NCBI RefSeq assembly: GCF_932526225.1
Contig: NC_064040.1
Location: 12,872,856 to 12,936,855, forward strand
From: Nematostella vectensis
Taxonomy: Eukaryota > Cnidaria > Anthozoa > Actiniaria > Edwardsiidae
Length of the DNA stretch: 64,000 bases
Direction of reading: 5' to 3'
Made by a program: the position numbers and the translations under genes. Under the pieces are notes generated by a model that saw only the letters and a program-made list of their open reading frames with translations, did no database searches and was not told the DNA's origin. Shown one piece after another: positions 37,901 to 49,600 of the stretch; the first letter of the stretch is position 1; every line of letters begins with the position of its first letter.

Positions 37901-38267
37901 ACCATGGCCAAGGGATAGGGCTATGTGGTAAATGGTGGATATGGTGAAAAAAAAGGGGGAGGGGTGGTCCACCATACATAGCAGACACATAGCAAATGGC
38001 TTAAATTGGAAAGAAAACGACACAGCGACTTCATGTAAGACTTCAGCCATTCCCATACACCAAAATCCACTACCAATTCTTTTATTTTTTAATACGTATC
38101 TATGTCCATATTGACTTTAGTATCGAAGCGCTGTCATACAAGAAGACCACTGAACTTGGGGCGCCGGTGCTGTCATGGGTAGCTAGAGGGAGGGATAGGG
38201 GGCAATTAAATTATATTCAATTTACCTTCTTTTTCCGATCGGTCCTTCTTTCTCGGACAAGGTTTGC
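34904..38267 (-). CDS. Secreted-type protein with fibrinogen C-terminal domain
   Basis: Fibrinogen-related (ficolin/tenascin/techylectin-like) domains bind glycans or partner proteins outside the cell. The transcript-order exons are 38267-38226 (tentative, reading GKPCPRKKDRSEKE), 36300-36212, 35923-35632 and 35175-34904 (stop TAA), all in phase. The domain begins RNCLDVLKVGGKSNGLYTV, continues VYCDQATDGGGWTVFQKRQD and GFGDMTGEFWLGLDKIHLLT, and closes with the calcium-site region TTKDQDHDKKADDNCA, the SAWWYNSCRHSDLNGNY block and YSMKRSEMKIR. The canonical cysteines are present and the domain is full length at about 217 residues. No signal peptide or N-terminal exon was identified, so the 5' end is missing from the model. 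Function and paralogue cannot be assigned from this domain alone. Confidence 0.88.
36035..36211. repeat. Degenerate repeat carrying splice-donor-like sequence
   Basis: About four to five copies of a 35-45 bp unit (plus strand: CTTACCCTGATGGTCTCCCT plus GTGTATACACC) lie next to the donor of exon 36300-36212. On the minus strand each unit offers GTAAGGAA or GTAAGAGA, the same words as the true donor GTAAGGAA. Confidence 0.7.
36689..38165. mobile_element. 1.48-kb foldback/TIR element in fibrinogen-gene intron
   Basis: The left end begins GGCGCCCCAGTGGTTTTCTC. The right end is the imperfect reverse complement over about 65 bp, including GCGCTTCGATACTAAAGT at 36717 on the left and ACTTTAGTATCGAAGCGC on the right. 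A second, inner inverted match pairs GAATTGGTAGTGGATTTT (about 37220) with AAAATCCACTACCAATTC (about 38062). The interior contains the roughly 110-bp array below and no transposase-like frame. Confidence 0.75.
37390..37996. repeat. 102-120 bp tandem repeat inside foldback element
   Basis: Units begin at ACTGCAAGTACC (37559, 37670, 37790, 37892) and share AAGGGATAGGGCTATGTGG, GGTGGATATGGTGAAA and AAGGGGGAGGGGTGGTCCAC. Two more divergent copies precede them. Length differences come from gain or loss of a GGTGGATAT subrepeat. Confidence 0.88.
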
Positions 38268-38838
38268 CTGCCAAGGAAATGGAAATGGAAACCTTTTAAA
38301 CGTACTATATACGGAAATATAAAGCAGACTCGTAGGGGGTGCACAGGTTGTGCGCGCATCCCCCTTGGCGGCCTTAAAAGTGGGTCATTTTTTATGAAGG
38401 AATCTTCAAATAATATGCTTTTTCTATATGATACCTATGAGTGCACAAACCCCCTCCGCCCAGCAAATTTTCAACAAAATTTATTCCCGATTTGCACAAA
38501 GGCCGCCACTTCTCACAATTAAATCTCCGCGCCCTAAGCCCAATATGCATTGCGCGCATCACTTATCGATAAGTGAATTATCAGCTAGCTGATTAGTGAA
38601 GACTGTCAGATTGCGTGATCATCAAAATAAAGCACGCGCTCTAAGCCAATCAGAATCAAAATAGTAAGCACAATGTATAATATGACAAATTATGTGAAGA
38701 AACAATCAATTACCATCGAAAAACAACTGTTGCTGTTTTACTACATTTATCAAATCCAATCATAAATGGACACCTTGACATATTTGGTTTGATGACAGAA
38801 TCGTGGCTGACTCTATGATCGATGTTAATATCATTCCA

Positions 38839-39000
38839 AGCCTAGTCCCAGGCGTACTTATCGGGTTCCCTGTGGTTGGGTTTCCTGTGGATGGTAAGAG
38901 TTGTTACGTCACAGGAAACAAAGCTCGTCCCAGACCCCAGGCAACCTCACGGTTCATCTCCGAGCACAGGAAACTCGGTAAGAACGCCTGGGACTAGGCT
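38839..39000. mobile_element. 162-bp MITE, AGCCTAGTCCCAGGCG ends
   Basis: The left terminus AGCCTAGTCCCAGGCGTACT is matched by the inverted right terminus AGAACGCCTGGGACTAGGCT. The inner sequence continues the pairing (GGTTCCCTGTG with CACAGGAAACT). The open frame across it is a by-product. Confidence 0.75.
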
Positions 39001-39255
39001 GTATCATTCCTGTATCAGTCGAAACTCTGCGGACTTTCTTTTTTCTCGACATATTTCTAAAGATGTAACCTGGAAACTGTATCTTTAAAGAACCTAATTT
39101 TATGCAATTTGAAATAATCGGCTAATTAATTAAAAGCATTAACTAACCCTTTAACCCAAGAAGTACACGTATTTCTTTTGCGGCCATTTTCTACAAAAGT
39201 TGTTAGGCCGCAGATATATACGAGTGCATTAAGAAAGAGTGCTAAAGCATCATTA

Positions 39256-40070
39256 ATGCCTGGTGCACATTATCAACCCGTAAATCGCACGAAAACGGCA
39301 TATATTCTAGCGTGTGCGTGCTCGTTTTTAGCTCGGTTCGGACCCGAATACGTTTGTAAACGGCTACTATTCAGAAGTTTACGTACTCGCTATACGCGAA
39401 ATTTTCGTCATGCTTATGCCGAGTGCACACTAGCGACATAACAACATAACGACATAGGCGCGCACTCTTATGCCTAGTGCACACTAGCGACATAACAACA
39501 TAACGACATGGGTGCGCACTCTTATGCCTAGTGCACACTAGCGACATAACAACATAACGACATGGGCACGCACTCTTATGCCTAGTGCACACTAGCGACA
39601 TAACAACATAACGACATGGGCGCGCACTCTTATGCCTAGTGCACACTAGCGACATAACAACATAACAACATGGGCGCGCACTCTTATGCCTAGTGCACAC
39701 TAGCGACATAACAACATGGGCGCGCACTCTTATGCCTAGTGCACACTAGCGACATAACAACATAACGAAATGGGCGCGCACTCTTATGCCTAGTGCACAC
39801 TAGCAACATAACGACATGGGCGCGCGCACTATGTTATTATGTCGTTATGTCCATGTCGTTATGTCGAAGATAAGAGTGCGCGCGCCCATGTCGATATGTT
39901 GCTAGTGTGCACTAGACATTAGTGTAACTAGGCCAAACGACATAACAGCATGGGCTTATGCCAAAATGTCGAACCATTCACACTTGTACATATGAACATA
40001 GGAAGCACGCGCCTATGTCATTATGTCATTATGTCGTTATGTCGTAATGTCACTAGTGTGCACCAGGCAT
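39256..40070. mobile_element. 815-bp foldback element built of 55-bp repeats
   Basis: The outer ends are ATGCCTGGTGCACA (39256) and TGTGCACCAGGCAT (ending 40070). From about 39410 to 39825 there are seven to eight direct copies of a 55-bp unit (TATGCCTAGTGCACACTAGC plus GACATAACAACATAACGACATGGG and GCGCGCACTCT). From 39826 to 39925, and again at 40010-40070, the same motifs appear inverted (GTCGTTATGTC, GCTAGTGTGCACTAG). The whole can fold back on itself. It has no coding potential. Confidence 0.75.
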
Positions 40071-40084
40071 AAGTCCTTAAAAAG

Positions 40085-40200
40085 CCAATCTCTTTATTTA
40101 CTGGTATTTCTTATTCACTTGATACCTCTGAAGCATTGTGTGTTATGATACGTGGATTCTCTAAGTGCAACCTTGTTGAAATTAGGTGCATAGAGAAATC
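40085..40200. mobile_element. Partial copy of the CACCTATTT MITE family
   Basis: The stretch GATACCTCTGAAGCATTGTG through GTGTTATGATACGTGGATTC to AAATTAGGTGCATAG corresponds to the right two-thirds of the complete element at 59994-60260. Confidence 0.55.
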
Positions 40201-40255
40201 GCGTAAAAATTGAATGCATCCGAGCGCCACCAGGCTAAACTGGCGCTATTTATCA

Positions 40256-40414
40256 GGCCATATGCTCTAAATTATTAATCACATCCTCAAAGAAACTTCC
40301 AATATTAGACACACTGCTTTCACTATTTTGAAATGTTTTCGCGTTTTCCGTTAAAAATCATGGGAGATTGTTACGTAATCGACCGGAAGTAAACTGGTGA
40401 TAATGCGGCTTTAA
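40256..40414. mobile_element. Partial copy of the TTTAAAGCC MITE family
   Basis: Sequence ending GATTGTTACGTAATCGACCG plus GAAGTAAACTGGTGATAATG plus CGGCTTTAA is nearly identical to the right half of the complete element at 56650-56904. The left end is missing or too diverged to see. Confidence 0.7.
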
Positions 40415-40964
40415 TCACCTGCGGTATTTGTCTATTTTGCAGAAACAGTATATCATCCGATGACAATAATCTTTCTCTTAGATTACCTGGATGTGAAATA
40501 AATTTATCTTAGATTGTCCTGGATATGAAATATAATCTGATTATATGAGTTTTTCGGTGCCATCATGTTATGCTTATACGATGCGTAATTTCACTATGCA
40601 CGAAAGCAAACAAACGACTCATCAAAATAATAAATATTTATTCCCTGTAACCATTTTGCATTTTGGAGGTGCGAAGTCAATGAAATATATAATAAAAAAA
40701 CGAATAATTAAAAAAAAGTAAAACAAATACCAAAACCTTGAATTGAATAGATACTTTGGGAGGAATTTTGATTTTATTTTTACTCTTTTAGCTTCAAAAA
40801 GTTTGCAGACCTGTTTGTGTGAGTTTGATCATAGAAACTCTCTGTGTCTCTAGTTCCTTCTCTCCTGGAGCGGCGACACAGTAAGTTAGTTTTCTTGACA
40901 ATAACTTTCTATAAATAATCTTTCTATAATAACTAAATATTTCATACGGACGAAACTGCATAAG

Positions 40965-43900
40965 CTACCTTAGAACAATTCAAGCATGCCGAACCCTCGA
41001 TAAATCGTACCTTCGGGTTAACTCGAGACTACATTGGTAACAACGCAAACTCGCCGAATCCTCGATAAATCGTACCTCTGGGGTTAACTCGAGACTACAT
41101 ATGGTAACAACGCAAACTCGCCGAACCCTCGATAAATCGTACCTCTGGGGTTAACTCGAGACTACATTAGAACAACGCAAGCTCGCCGAACCCTCGATAA
41201 ATCGTACCTCTGGGGTTAACTCGAGACTACATTAGAACAACGCAAGCCCGCCGAACCCTCGATAAATCGTACCTCTGGGTTAACTCGAGACTACATTAGA
41301 ACAACGCAAGCTCGCCGAACCCTCGATAAATCGTACCTCCGGGTTAACTCGAGACTACATTAGAACAACGCAAGCTCGCCGAACCCTCGATAAATCGTAC
41401 CTCCGGGTTAACTCGAGACTACATTAGAACAACGCAAGCTCGCCGAACCCTCGATAAATCGTACCTCTGGGGTAAACTCGAGACTACATTAGAACAACGC
41501 AAGCTCGCCGAACCCTCGATAAATCGTACCTCTGGGGTTAACTCGAGACTACATTAGAACAACAAAAGCTCGCCGAACCCTCGATAAATCGTCCCTCTGA
41601 GTTAACTCGAGACTACATTAGAACAACGCAAGCCCGCCGAACCCTCGATAAATCGTACCTCTGGGGTTAACTCGAGACTACATATGGTAACAACGCAAAC
41701 TCGCCGAACCCTCGATAAATCGTACCTCTGGGGTTAACTCGAGACTACATTAGAACAACGCAAGCTCGCCGAACCCTCGATAAATCGTACCTCCGGGTTA
41801 ACTCGAGACTACATTAGAACAGCGCAAGCTCGCCGAACCCTCGATAAATCGTACCTCTGGGGTTAACTCGAGACTACATTAGAACAATTCAAGCATGCCG
41901 AACCCTCGATAAATCGTACCTCTGGGGTTAACTCGAGACTACATTAGAACAACGCAAACTCGCCGAATCCTCGATAAATCGTACCTCTGGGGTTAACTCG
42001 AGACTACATTAGAACAACGCAAACTCGCCGAATCCTCGATAAATCGTACCTCTGGGGTTAACTCGAGACTACATTGGTAACAACGCAAACTCGCCGAATC
42101 CTCGATAAATCGTACCTCTGAGTTAACTCGAGACTACATTAGAACAACGCAAGCTCGCCGAACCCTCGATAAATCGCACCTCTGGGGTTAACTCGAGACT
42201 ACATTAGAACAACGCAAACTCGCCGAACCCTCGATAAATCGTACCTCTGGGGTTAACTCGAGACTACATTAGAACAACGCAAACTCGCCGAACCCTCGAT
42301 AAATCGTACCTCTGGGGTTAACTCGAGACTACATTAGAACAACGCAAGCTCGCCGAACCCTCGATAAATCGTACCTCTGGGGTTAACTCGAGACTACATT
42401 AGAACAACGCAAACTCGCCGAACCCTCGATAAATCGTACCTCTGGGGTTAACCCGAGACTACATTAGAACAACGCAAACTCGCCGAACCCTCGATAAATC
42501 GTACCTCTGGGGTTAACTCGAGACTACATTAGAACAACGCAAACTCGCCGAACCCTCGATAAATCGTACCTCCGGGGTTAACTCGAGACTACATTAGAAC
42601 AACGCAAGCTCGCCGAACCCTCGATAAATCGTACCTCCGGGGTTAACTCGAGACTACCTTAGAACAATTCAAGCATGCCGAACCCTCGATAAATCGCACC
42701 TCTGGGGTTAACTCGAGACTACATTAGAACAACGCAAACTCGCCGAACCCTCGATAAATCGTCCCTCTGAGTTAACTCGAGACTACATTAGAACAACGCA
42801 AACTCGCCGAACCCTCGATAAATCGTACCTCTGGGGTTAACTCGAGACTACATTAGAACAACGCAAACTCGCCGAACCCTCGATAAATCGTACCTCTGGG
42901 GTTAACTCGAGACTACATTAGAACAACGCAAGCTCGCCGAACCCTCGATAAATCGTACCTCTGGGGTTAACTCGAGACTACCTTAGAACAATTCAAGCAT
43001 GCCGAACCCTCGATAAATCGCACCTCTGGGGTTAACTCGAGACTACATTAGAACAACGCAAACTCGCCGAACCCTCGATAAATCGTACCTCTGGGGTTAA
43101 CTCGAGACTACCTTAGAACAACGCAAACTCGCAGAACCCTCGATAAATCGTACCTCTGAGTTAACTTGATACTACATTAGAACAACGCAAGCTCGCCGAA
43201 CCCTCGATAAATCGTACCTCTGGGGTTAACCCGAGACTACATTAGAACAACGCAAGCTCGCCGAACCCTCGATAAATCGTACCTCTGGGGTTAACTCGAG
43301 ACTACATTAGAACAGCGCAAGCTCGCAGAACCCTCGATAAATCGTACCTCTGGGGTTAACCCGAGACTACATTAGAACAACGCAAGCTCGCCGAACCCTC
43401 GATAAATCGTCCCTCTGAGTTAACTCGAGACTACATTAGAACAACGCAAACTCGCCGAACCCTCGATAAATCGTACCTCTGGGGTTAACCCGAGACTACA
43501 TTAGAACAACGCAAACTCGCCGAACCCTCGATAAATCGCACCTCTGGGGTTAACTCAAGACTACATTAGAACAACGCAAACTCGCCGAACCCTCGATAAA
43601 TCGTACCTCTGGGGTTAACCCGAGACTACATTAGAACAACGCAAACTCGCAGAACCCTCGATAAATCGTACCTCTGGGGTTAACTCGAGACTACCTTAGA
43701 ACAACGCAAACTCGCAGAACCCTCGATAAATGGTACCTCTGGGGTTAACTCGAGACTACATTAGAACAATTCAAGCATGCCGAACCCTCGATAAATCGTA
43801 CCTTCGGGTTAACTCGAGACTACATTAGAACAACGCAAGCTCGCCGAACCCTCGATAAATCGTCCCTCTGAGTTAACTCGAGACTACATTAGAACAACGC

Positions 43901-44237
43901 AAGCTCGCCGAACCCTCGATAAATCGTACCTCCGGGTTAACTCGAGACTACATTAGAACAACGCAAGCTCGCCGAACCCTCGATAAATCGTACCTCTGGG
44001 GTTAACTCGAGACTACATTAGAACAATTCAAGCATGCCGAACCCTCGATAAATCGTACCTCTGGGGTTAACTCGAGACTACATTAGAACAATTCAAGCAT
44101 GCCGAACCCTCGATAAATCGTACCTCTGGGGTTAACTCGAGACTACCTTAGAACAATTCAAGCATGCCGAACCCTCGATAAATCGTCCCTCTGAGTTAAC
44201 TCGAGACTACATTAGAACAACGCAAACTCGCCGAACT
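40965..44237. repeat. 65-bp satellite-like array, about 50 copies
   Basis: The unit is 64-65 bp: GGGGTTAACTCGAGACTACA, TTAGAACAACGCAAACTCGC, CGAACCCTCGATAAATCGTA, CCTCT. Copies are highly similar, with two interspersed subtypes (ACGCAAACTCGCC and ATTCAAGCATGCC) and a few 67-bp units with ATGGTAAC. The array is intergenic and contains no gene. Confidence 0.97.
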
Positions 44238-44313
44238 CAGTATGCTTCTTCTGTTTGGGCCATTCTCCCACTCTATTTAGATTTGCTGATCGATTCCATC
44301 GAGAACAGGGCAT

Positions 44314-44645
44314 TTTCCTACCGTCTACGGTACCAAGACGCGCTTACGAGCATTGTCTATCTACGCTAAAGGGGTAAGCGTGCCTGTGTGGTATATCCTC
44401 CTACCCTCTATGGTACCAAGACGCGCTCACCAGCATTGTCTATTTACGCTAAAGGAGTAAGCGTGTCTGTGTGGTATATTTTCCTACCCTCTATGGTACA
44501 AAGACGCGCTTACCAGCATTGTCTATCTACGCAAAAGGAGTAAGCGTGTCTGTGTGGTATATTTTCCTACCCTCTATGGTACAAAGACGCGCTTACCAGC
44601 ATTGTCTATCTACGCAAAAGGAGTAAGCGTGCCTGTGTGGTATAT
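44314..44645. repeat. 83-bp tandem repeat, four copies
   Basis: Units starting CCTACC(C/G)TCTA(T/C)GGTAC at 44317, 44400, 44483 and 44566 each contain AAGACGCGCTTACCAGCATT and GGAGTAAGCGTG(T/C)CTGTGTGG. The array directly follows the 65-bp array. Confidence 0.92.
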
Positions 44646-45179
44646 TTCATAATCACTGCAAGATTTTTGTTACCATTGAGGTTGGTTATTCCAAACCCGA
44701 ATAATGTTTTGCCAACACCCAGATATTTATTTGTAACTGTTTAAAAGCATCAATGTATTGTTGCTGCATGAACCCGTGAATTACTTCAATTTATACTGCA
44801 ATGGGCTCAAGGGGAGGGGAGACTCTATAGAAATATTAAGGATATACAATTCCAACTGCTATCTATAGTTTTTGTAAAGGATTCTTTCTATTCTGCTATC
44901 CCTAAGGGGGTCTCACGCCAATGGATCAATGACCGGACTCGAAGACTACTGAAGGCAGCCTTCAGGAATGAGAGTTCCTCGATTGCGGTGACTTTTTACA
45001 CGACCGCAATGAAATTCATTAATTTTGTAAATGGGTTTTAGTGCTCTCTTAGGTAGTGACATTTGCTTCTACCACACTCAATGCATTTTCTCTTGGGAGT
45101 AGGAATCGCTGTTGATCACACCCAAAGTGTTATCCATCCCTTAGGATTAATTGAATTAATTGAAGAAGCCCATCGGTGC
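44646..45179. other. Gene-poor stretch with a short coding-like segment
   Basis: Mostly unremarkable. At 44879-45041 (+) one frame reads DSFYSAIPKGVSRQWINDRT and onward to FVNGF and a stop. It looks coding in composition but matches no family I recognise and has no neighbour exon. It could be a transposon remnant. Confidence 0.3.
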
Positions 45180-45369
45180 GCCACCACCACCACCACCACC
45201 ACCACCACCACCACCACCACCACCACCACCACCACCACCACCACCACCACCACCACCACCACCACCACCACCACCGCCGCCACCACCACCACCACCACCG
45301 CCACCGCCACCACCACCACCACCGCCACCGCCGCCACCACCGCCACCACCGCCACCACCACCACCACCC
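45180..45369. repeat. CCA/CCG trinucleotide microsatellite
   Basis: About 63 triplets of CCA with interspersed CCG. All frames are open, which gives spurious polyhistidine, polyproline and polythreonine frames. Confidence 0.97.
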
Positions 45370-46659
45370 TTTTTGCTTTATGCTTTTTACTATATTAAAT
45401 CAAAATTCTGCGTTGTCTTTTTTTACTCGAGGATAAGCTGTTTCCACAGTTCTATTCCCCCTTTTCAAACGTTTTTAAAGATGGCCGATCCTCCTCTACC
45501 CTGCACTATCCCATATGCTACAAATATCTCATTTGTATATTTTTTCCTATGGATTTTGAATATATTATCCAACTTCAGGATGTCATTGAACTCTTGAAAC
45601 CCCTTAAATAACTTGAACAGCTTCCTCATAAAATGTTGCATAACAATGAAAAAGATTTTCGGTTATTACTATGGATTTTATGTGGGGAACCTTAAAAGAT
45701 GATAACATATATAAGACAGGTAGAAGTCATTTTCCTTGCTCCTCCTTCTTATTTGAACACCACAGAAAGTGGTTAATAAGCTGGCGCACCCTGGGTCATT
45801 ATCTTCAAATACTATGCTTTTTCCATATGATACCTGTATGACTGCGCACCCCCCTCAGTCAACCCTGGCCACGCGCCTGCTGATAAGGCAAAACTGAATA
45901 CCGCTAAAACCAACATGTTTTCTATATAATATTGTTGACTCTTTTTGTAGTCAAGCCAATTAGAACGATTTCACGTAACCGCTTTTAACATGCTAATGAG
46001 TAAACTAACATGTTAATGAGGCACACGCGCGGTAGGTTCACGCTTGGGGGGGAGGGTATTGACAAAAAACAAATATTTCATTTGTTCTCTTTTATTCTCA
46101 AACATTTCACAACCCGGTGAAAATGCTGAAGCGGTGATACATCAAATTGGATCACCTGTAAAAAAGTGGTTGTAGTCAATTCTAGGCAATTTTATTTTCC
46201 CGTCCATAGTTACGCAAACAAAACAATTGAGAGAGTCAGAGTTCCTAACTTGTGTGAACTACTTGTCCAACTGCTTCTCAACCATATTTATGAGATCGTT
46301 CACTTTACCAGAGTTTTCATGGCCTTTGAACACATAGCTGTGTGAGCTTCTTGTGCTTCGGCCCTTGCCGTTTCCTTGCCCGTCTTTTTTTTCTTGGATT
46401 TCGGTTTCGATTTATTTTTGCGCTCAAAGGAGGATCCTGAAAATGCGGTCGTTAATTTGTACTCGACTTTTCTTTGTGCAGGCGTCTGCTTGTTCGCATA
46501 ACGCATTTGTTGCTTCAATGTCTCTTACTTCCCCAGGTAAGCGATTAGATTTAGGCGCGTCATGGAGCGTCCACGGGATTCTACATAGGCAATGTATCGC
46601 CTACTTCTAGGACCCCATAAGGACCTACCTTTGTACTGTTGTGCTACAGGGGGAAAAAG
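45370..46659. other. Intergenic, with a dispersed-repeat fragment and a possible minus-strand exon
   Basis: The segment 45780-45880 resembles 38330-38470 (shared TCTTCAAATA, TATGCTTTTTC, ATATGATACCT). On the minus strand 46440-46272 a basic frame reads GSSFERKNKSKPKSKKKKTG after an acceptor-like site, and a second frame ends KVNDLINMVEKQLDK. No partner exon was found, so I do not call a gene. Confidence 0.35.
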
Positions 46660-49600
46660 ATTATGTTTGTACTATATGTGATACTGGGGGTGGGGAGGGA
46701 TGATGTTTGTACTATCTGTGGTACTGGGGCTGGGATGATGTTTGTACTATCTGTGGTACTGGGGGTGGGATGATGTTTGGACTATCTGTAGTACTGGAGG
46801 TGGGGATGATGTTTGTACTATCTGTGGTACTGGGGGAGGGATGATGTTTGTACTATCTTTGGTACGTTGGATGGGATGATGTTTGTACTATCTTTGGTAC
46901 GTTGGATGGGATGATGTTTGTACTATCTGTGGTACTGGGGGTGGGATGATGTTTGTACTATCTGTGGTACTGGGGTGGTATGATGTTTGCACTATCTGTG
47001 GTACTGGGTGTGGGATGATGTTTGTACTATCTGTGGTACTGGGGGTGGGGATGTTTGTACTATCTGTGGTACTGGGGGTGGGGATGATGTTTGTACTATC
47101 TGTGGTACTGGGGATGGGATGATGTTTGTACTATCTGTGGTACTGGGGTGGTATGATGTTTGTACTATCTGTGGTACTAGGCGTGGGATGATGTTTGTAC
47201 TATCTGTGGTACTGGGGGTGGGATGATGTTTGTACTATCTGTGGTACTGGGGGTGGGGATGATGTTTGTACTATCTGTGGTACTGGGGGAGGGATGATGT
47301 TTGTACTATCTGTGGTACTGGGGGTGGGATGATGTTTGTACTATCTGTGGTACTGGGGGTGGTATGATGTTTGCACTATCTGTGGTACTGGGTGTGGGAT
47401 GATGTTTGTACTATCTGTGGTACTGGGGGTGGGGATGATGTTTGTACTATCTGTGGTACTGGGGGTGGGGATGATGTTTGTACTATCTGTGGTACTGGGG
47501 ATGGGATGATGTTTGTACTATCTGTGGTACTGGGGGAGGGATGTTTGTACTATCTGTGGTACTGGGGGAGGGGTGGGATGATGTTTGTACTATCTGTGGT
47601 ACTGGGGGTGGGGATGATGTTTGTACTATCTGTGTAACTGGGGGTGGGGATGATGTTTGTACTATCTGTGGTACTGGGGATGGGATGATGTTTGTACTAT
47701 CTGTGGTACTGGGGGAGGGATGTTTGTACTATCTGTGGTACTGGGGGAGGGGTGGGATGATGTTTGTACTATCTGTGGTACTGGGGGAGGGATGATGTTT
47801 GTACTATCTGTGGTACTGGGGGAGGGATGATGTTTGTACTATCTGTGGTACTGGGGGTGGGATGTTTGTACTATCTGTGGTACTGGGGGAGGGATGTTTG
47901 TACTATCTGTGGTACTGGGGATGGGATGATGTTTGTACTATCTGTGGTACTGGGGGAGGGGTGGGATGATGTTTGTACTATCTGTGGTACTGGGGGTGGG
48001 ATGATGTTTGTACTATCTGTGGTACTGGGGCTGGGATGATGTTTGTGCTATCTGTGGTACTGGGGGTGGGATGATGTTTGTACTATCTGTGGTACTGGGG
48101 GTGGGGATGATGTTTGTACTATCTGTGGTACTGGGGGTGGGATGATGTTTGTACTATCTGTGGTACTGGGGGTGGGATGATGTTTGTACTATCTGTGGTA
48201 CTGGGGGTGGGATGATGTTTGTACTATTAGTGGTACTGGGGGTGGGATGATGTTTGTACTATCTGTGGTACTGGGGGTGGGATGATGTTTGTACTATCTG
48301 TGGTACTGGGGGTGGGATGATGTTTGTACTATCTGTGGTACTTGGGGTGGGATGATGTTTGTACTATCTGTGGTACTGGGGTGGGATGATGTTTGCACTA
48401 TCTGTGGTACTGGGGGAGGGGTGGGATGATGTTTGTACTATCTGTGGTACTGGGGGTGGGATGATGTTTGTACTATCTTTGGTACTGGGGATGGGGATGA
48501 TGTTTGTACTATCTGTGGTACTGGGGGTGGGATGATGTTTGTACTATCTGTGGTACTGGGGGTGGGGATGATGTTTGTTCTATCTGTGGTACTGGGGTGG
48601 GATGATGTTTGTACTATCTGTGGTACTGGGGGTGGGGATGATGTTTGTACTATCTGTGGTACTGGGAGTGGGATGATGTTTGTACTATCTGTGGTACTGG
48701 GGATGGGATGATGTTTGTACTATCTGTGGTACTGGGGGAGGGGTGGGATGATGTTTGTACTATCTGTGGTACTGGGGGTGGGATGATGTTTGTACTATCT
48801 TTGGTACTGGGGATGGGGATGATGTTTGTACTATCTGTGGTACTGGGAGTGGGATGATGTTTGTACTATCTGTGGTACTGGGGGTGGGATGATGTTTGTA
48901 CTATCTGTGGTACTGGGGTGGGATGATGTTTGTACTATCTGTGGTACTGGGGGTGGGGATGATGTTTGTACTATCTGTGGTACTGGGAGTGGGATGATGT
49001 TTGTACTATCTGTGGTACTGGGGATGGGATGATGTTTGTACTATCTGTGGTACTGGGGGAGGGGTGGGATGATGTTTGTACTATCTGTGGTACTGGGGGT
49101 GGGATGATGTTTGTACTATCTGTGGTACTGGGGGTGGGGATGATGTTTGTACTATCTGTGGTACTGGGGGTGGGATGATGTTTGTGCTATCTGTGGTATT
49201 GGGGGTGGGATGATGTTTGTACTATCTGTGGTACTTGGAGTGGGATGATGTTTGTACTATCTGTGGTACTGGGGGAGGGATGATGTTTGTACTATCTGTT
49301 GTACTGGGAGTGGGATGATGTTTGCACTATCTGTGGTACTGGGGGTGGGATGATGTTTGTACTATCTGTGGTACTGGGGGTGGGATGATGTTTGCACTAT
49401 CTGTGGTACTGGGGGTGGGATGATGTTTGTATTATCTGTGGTACTGGGGGTGGGGATGATGTTTGTACTATCTGTGGTACTGGGAGTGGGATGATGTTTG
49501 TACTATCTGTGGTACTGGGGGTGGGATGATGTTTGTACTATCTGTGATACTGGGGGTGAGATGATGTTTGTACTATCTGTGGTACTGGGGGAGGGATGTT

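Noticed and set aside
38803-38997. 64-codon plus-strand frame
   Set aside because: It coincides with the 162-bp MITE at 38839-39000 and is explained by it.
45063-45597. Polyhistidine, polyproline and polythreonine frames
   Set aside because: Translation of a CCA microsatellite in three frames; no gene context.
46272-46440. Possible 3' exon of a basic protein on the minus strand
   Set aside because: Two competing frames look coding, no upstream exon is visible, and the acceptor has a weak pyrimidine tract.
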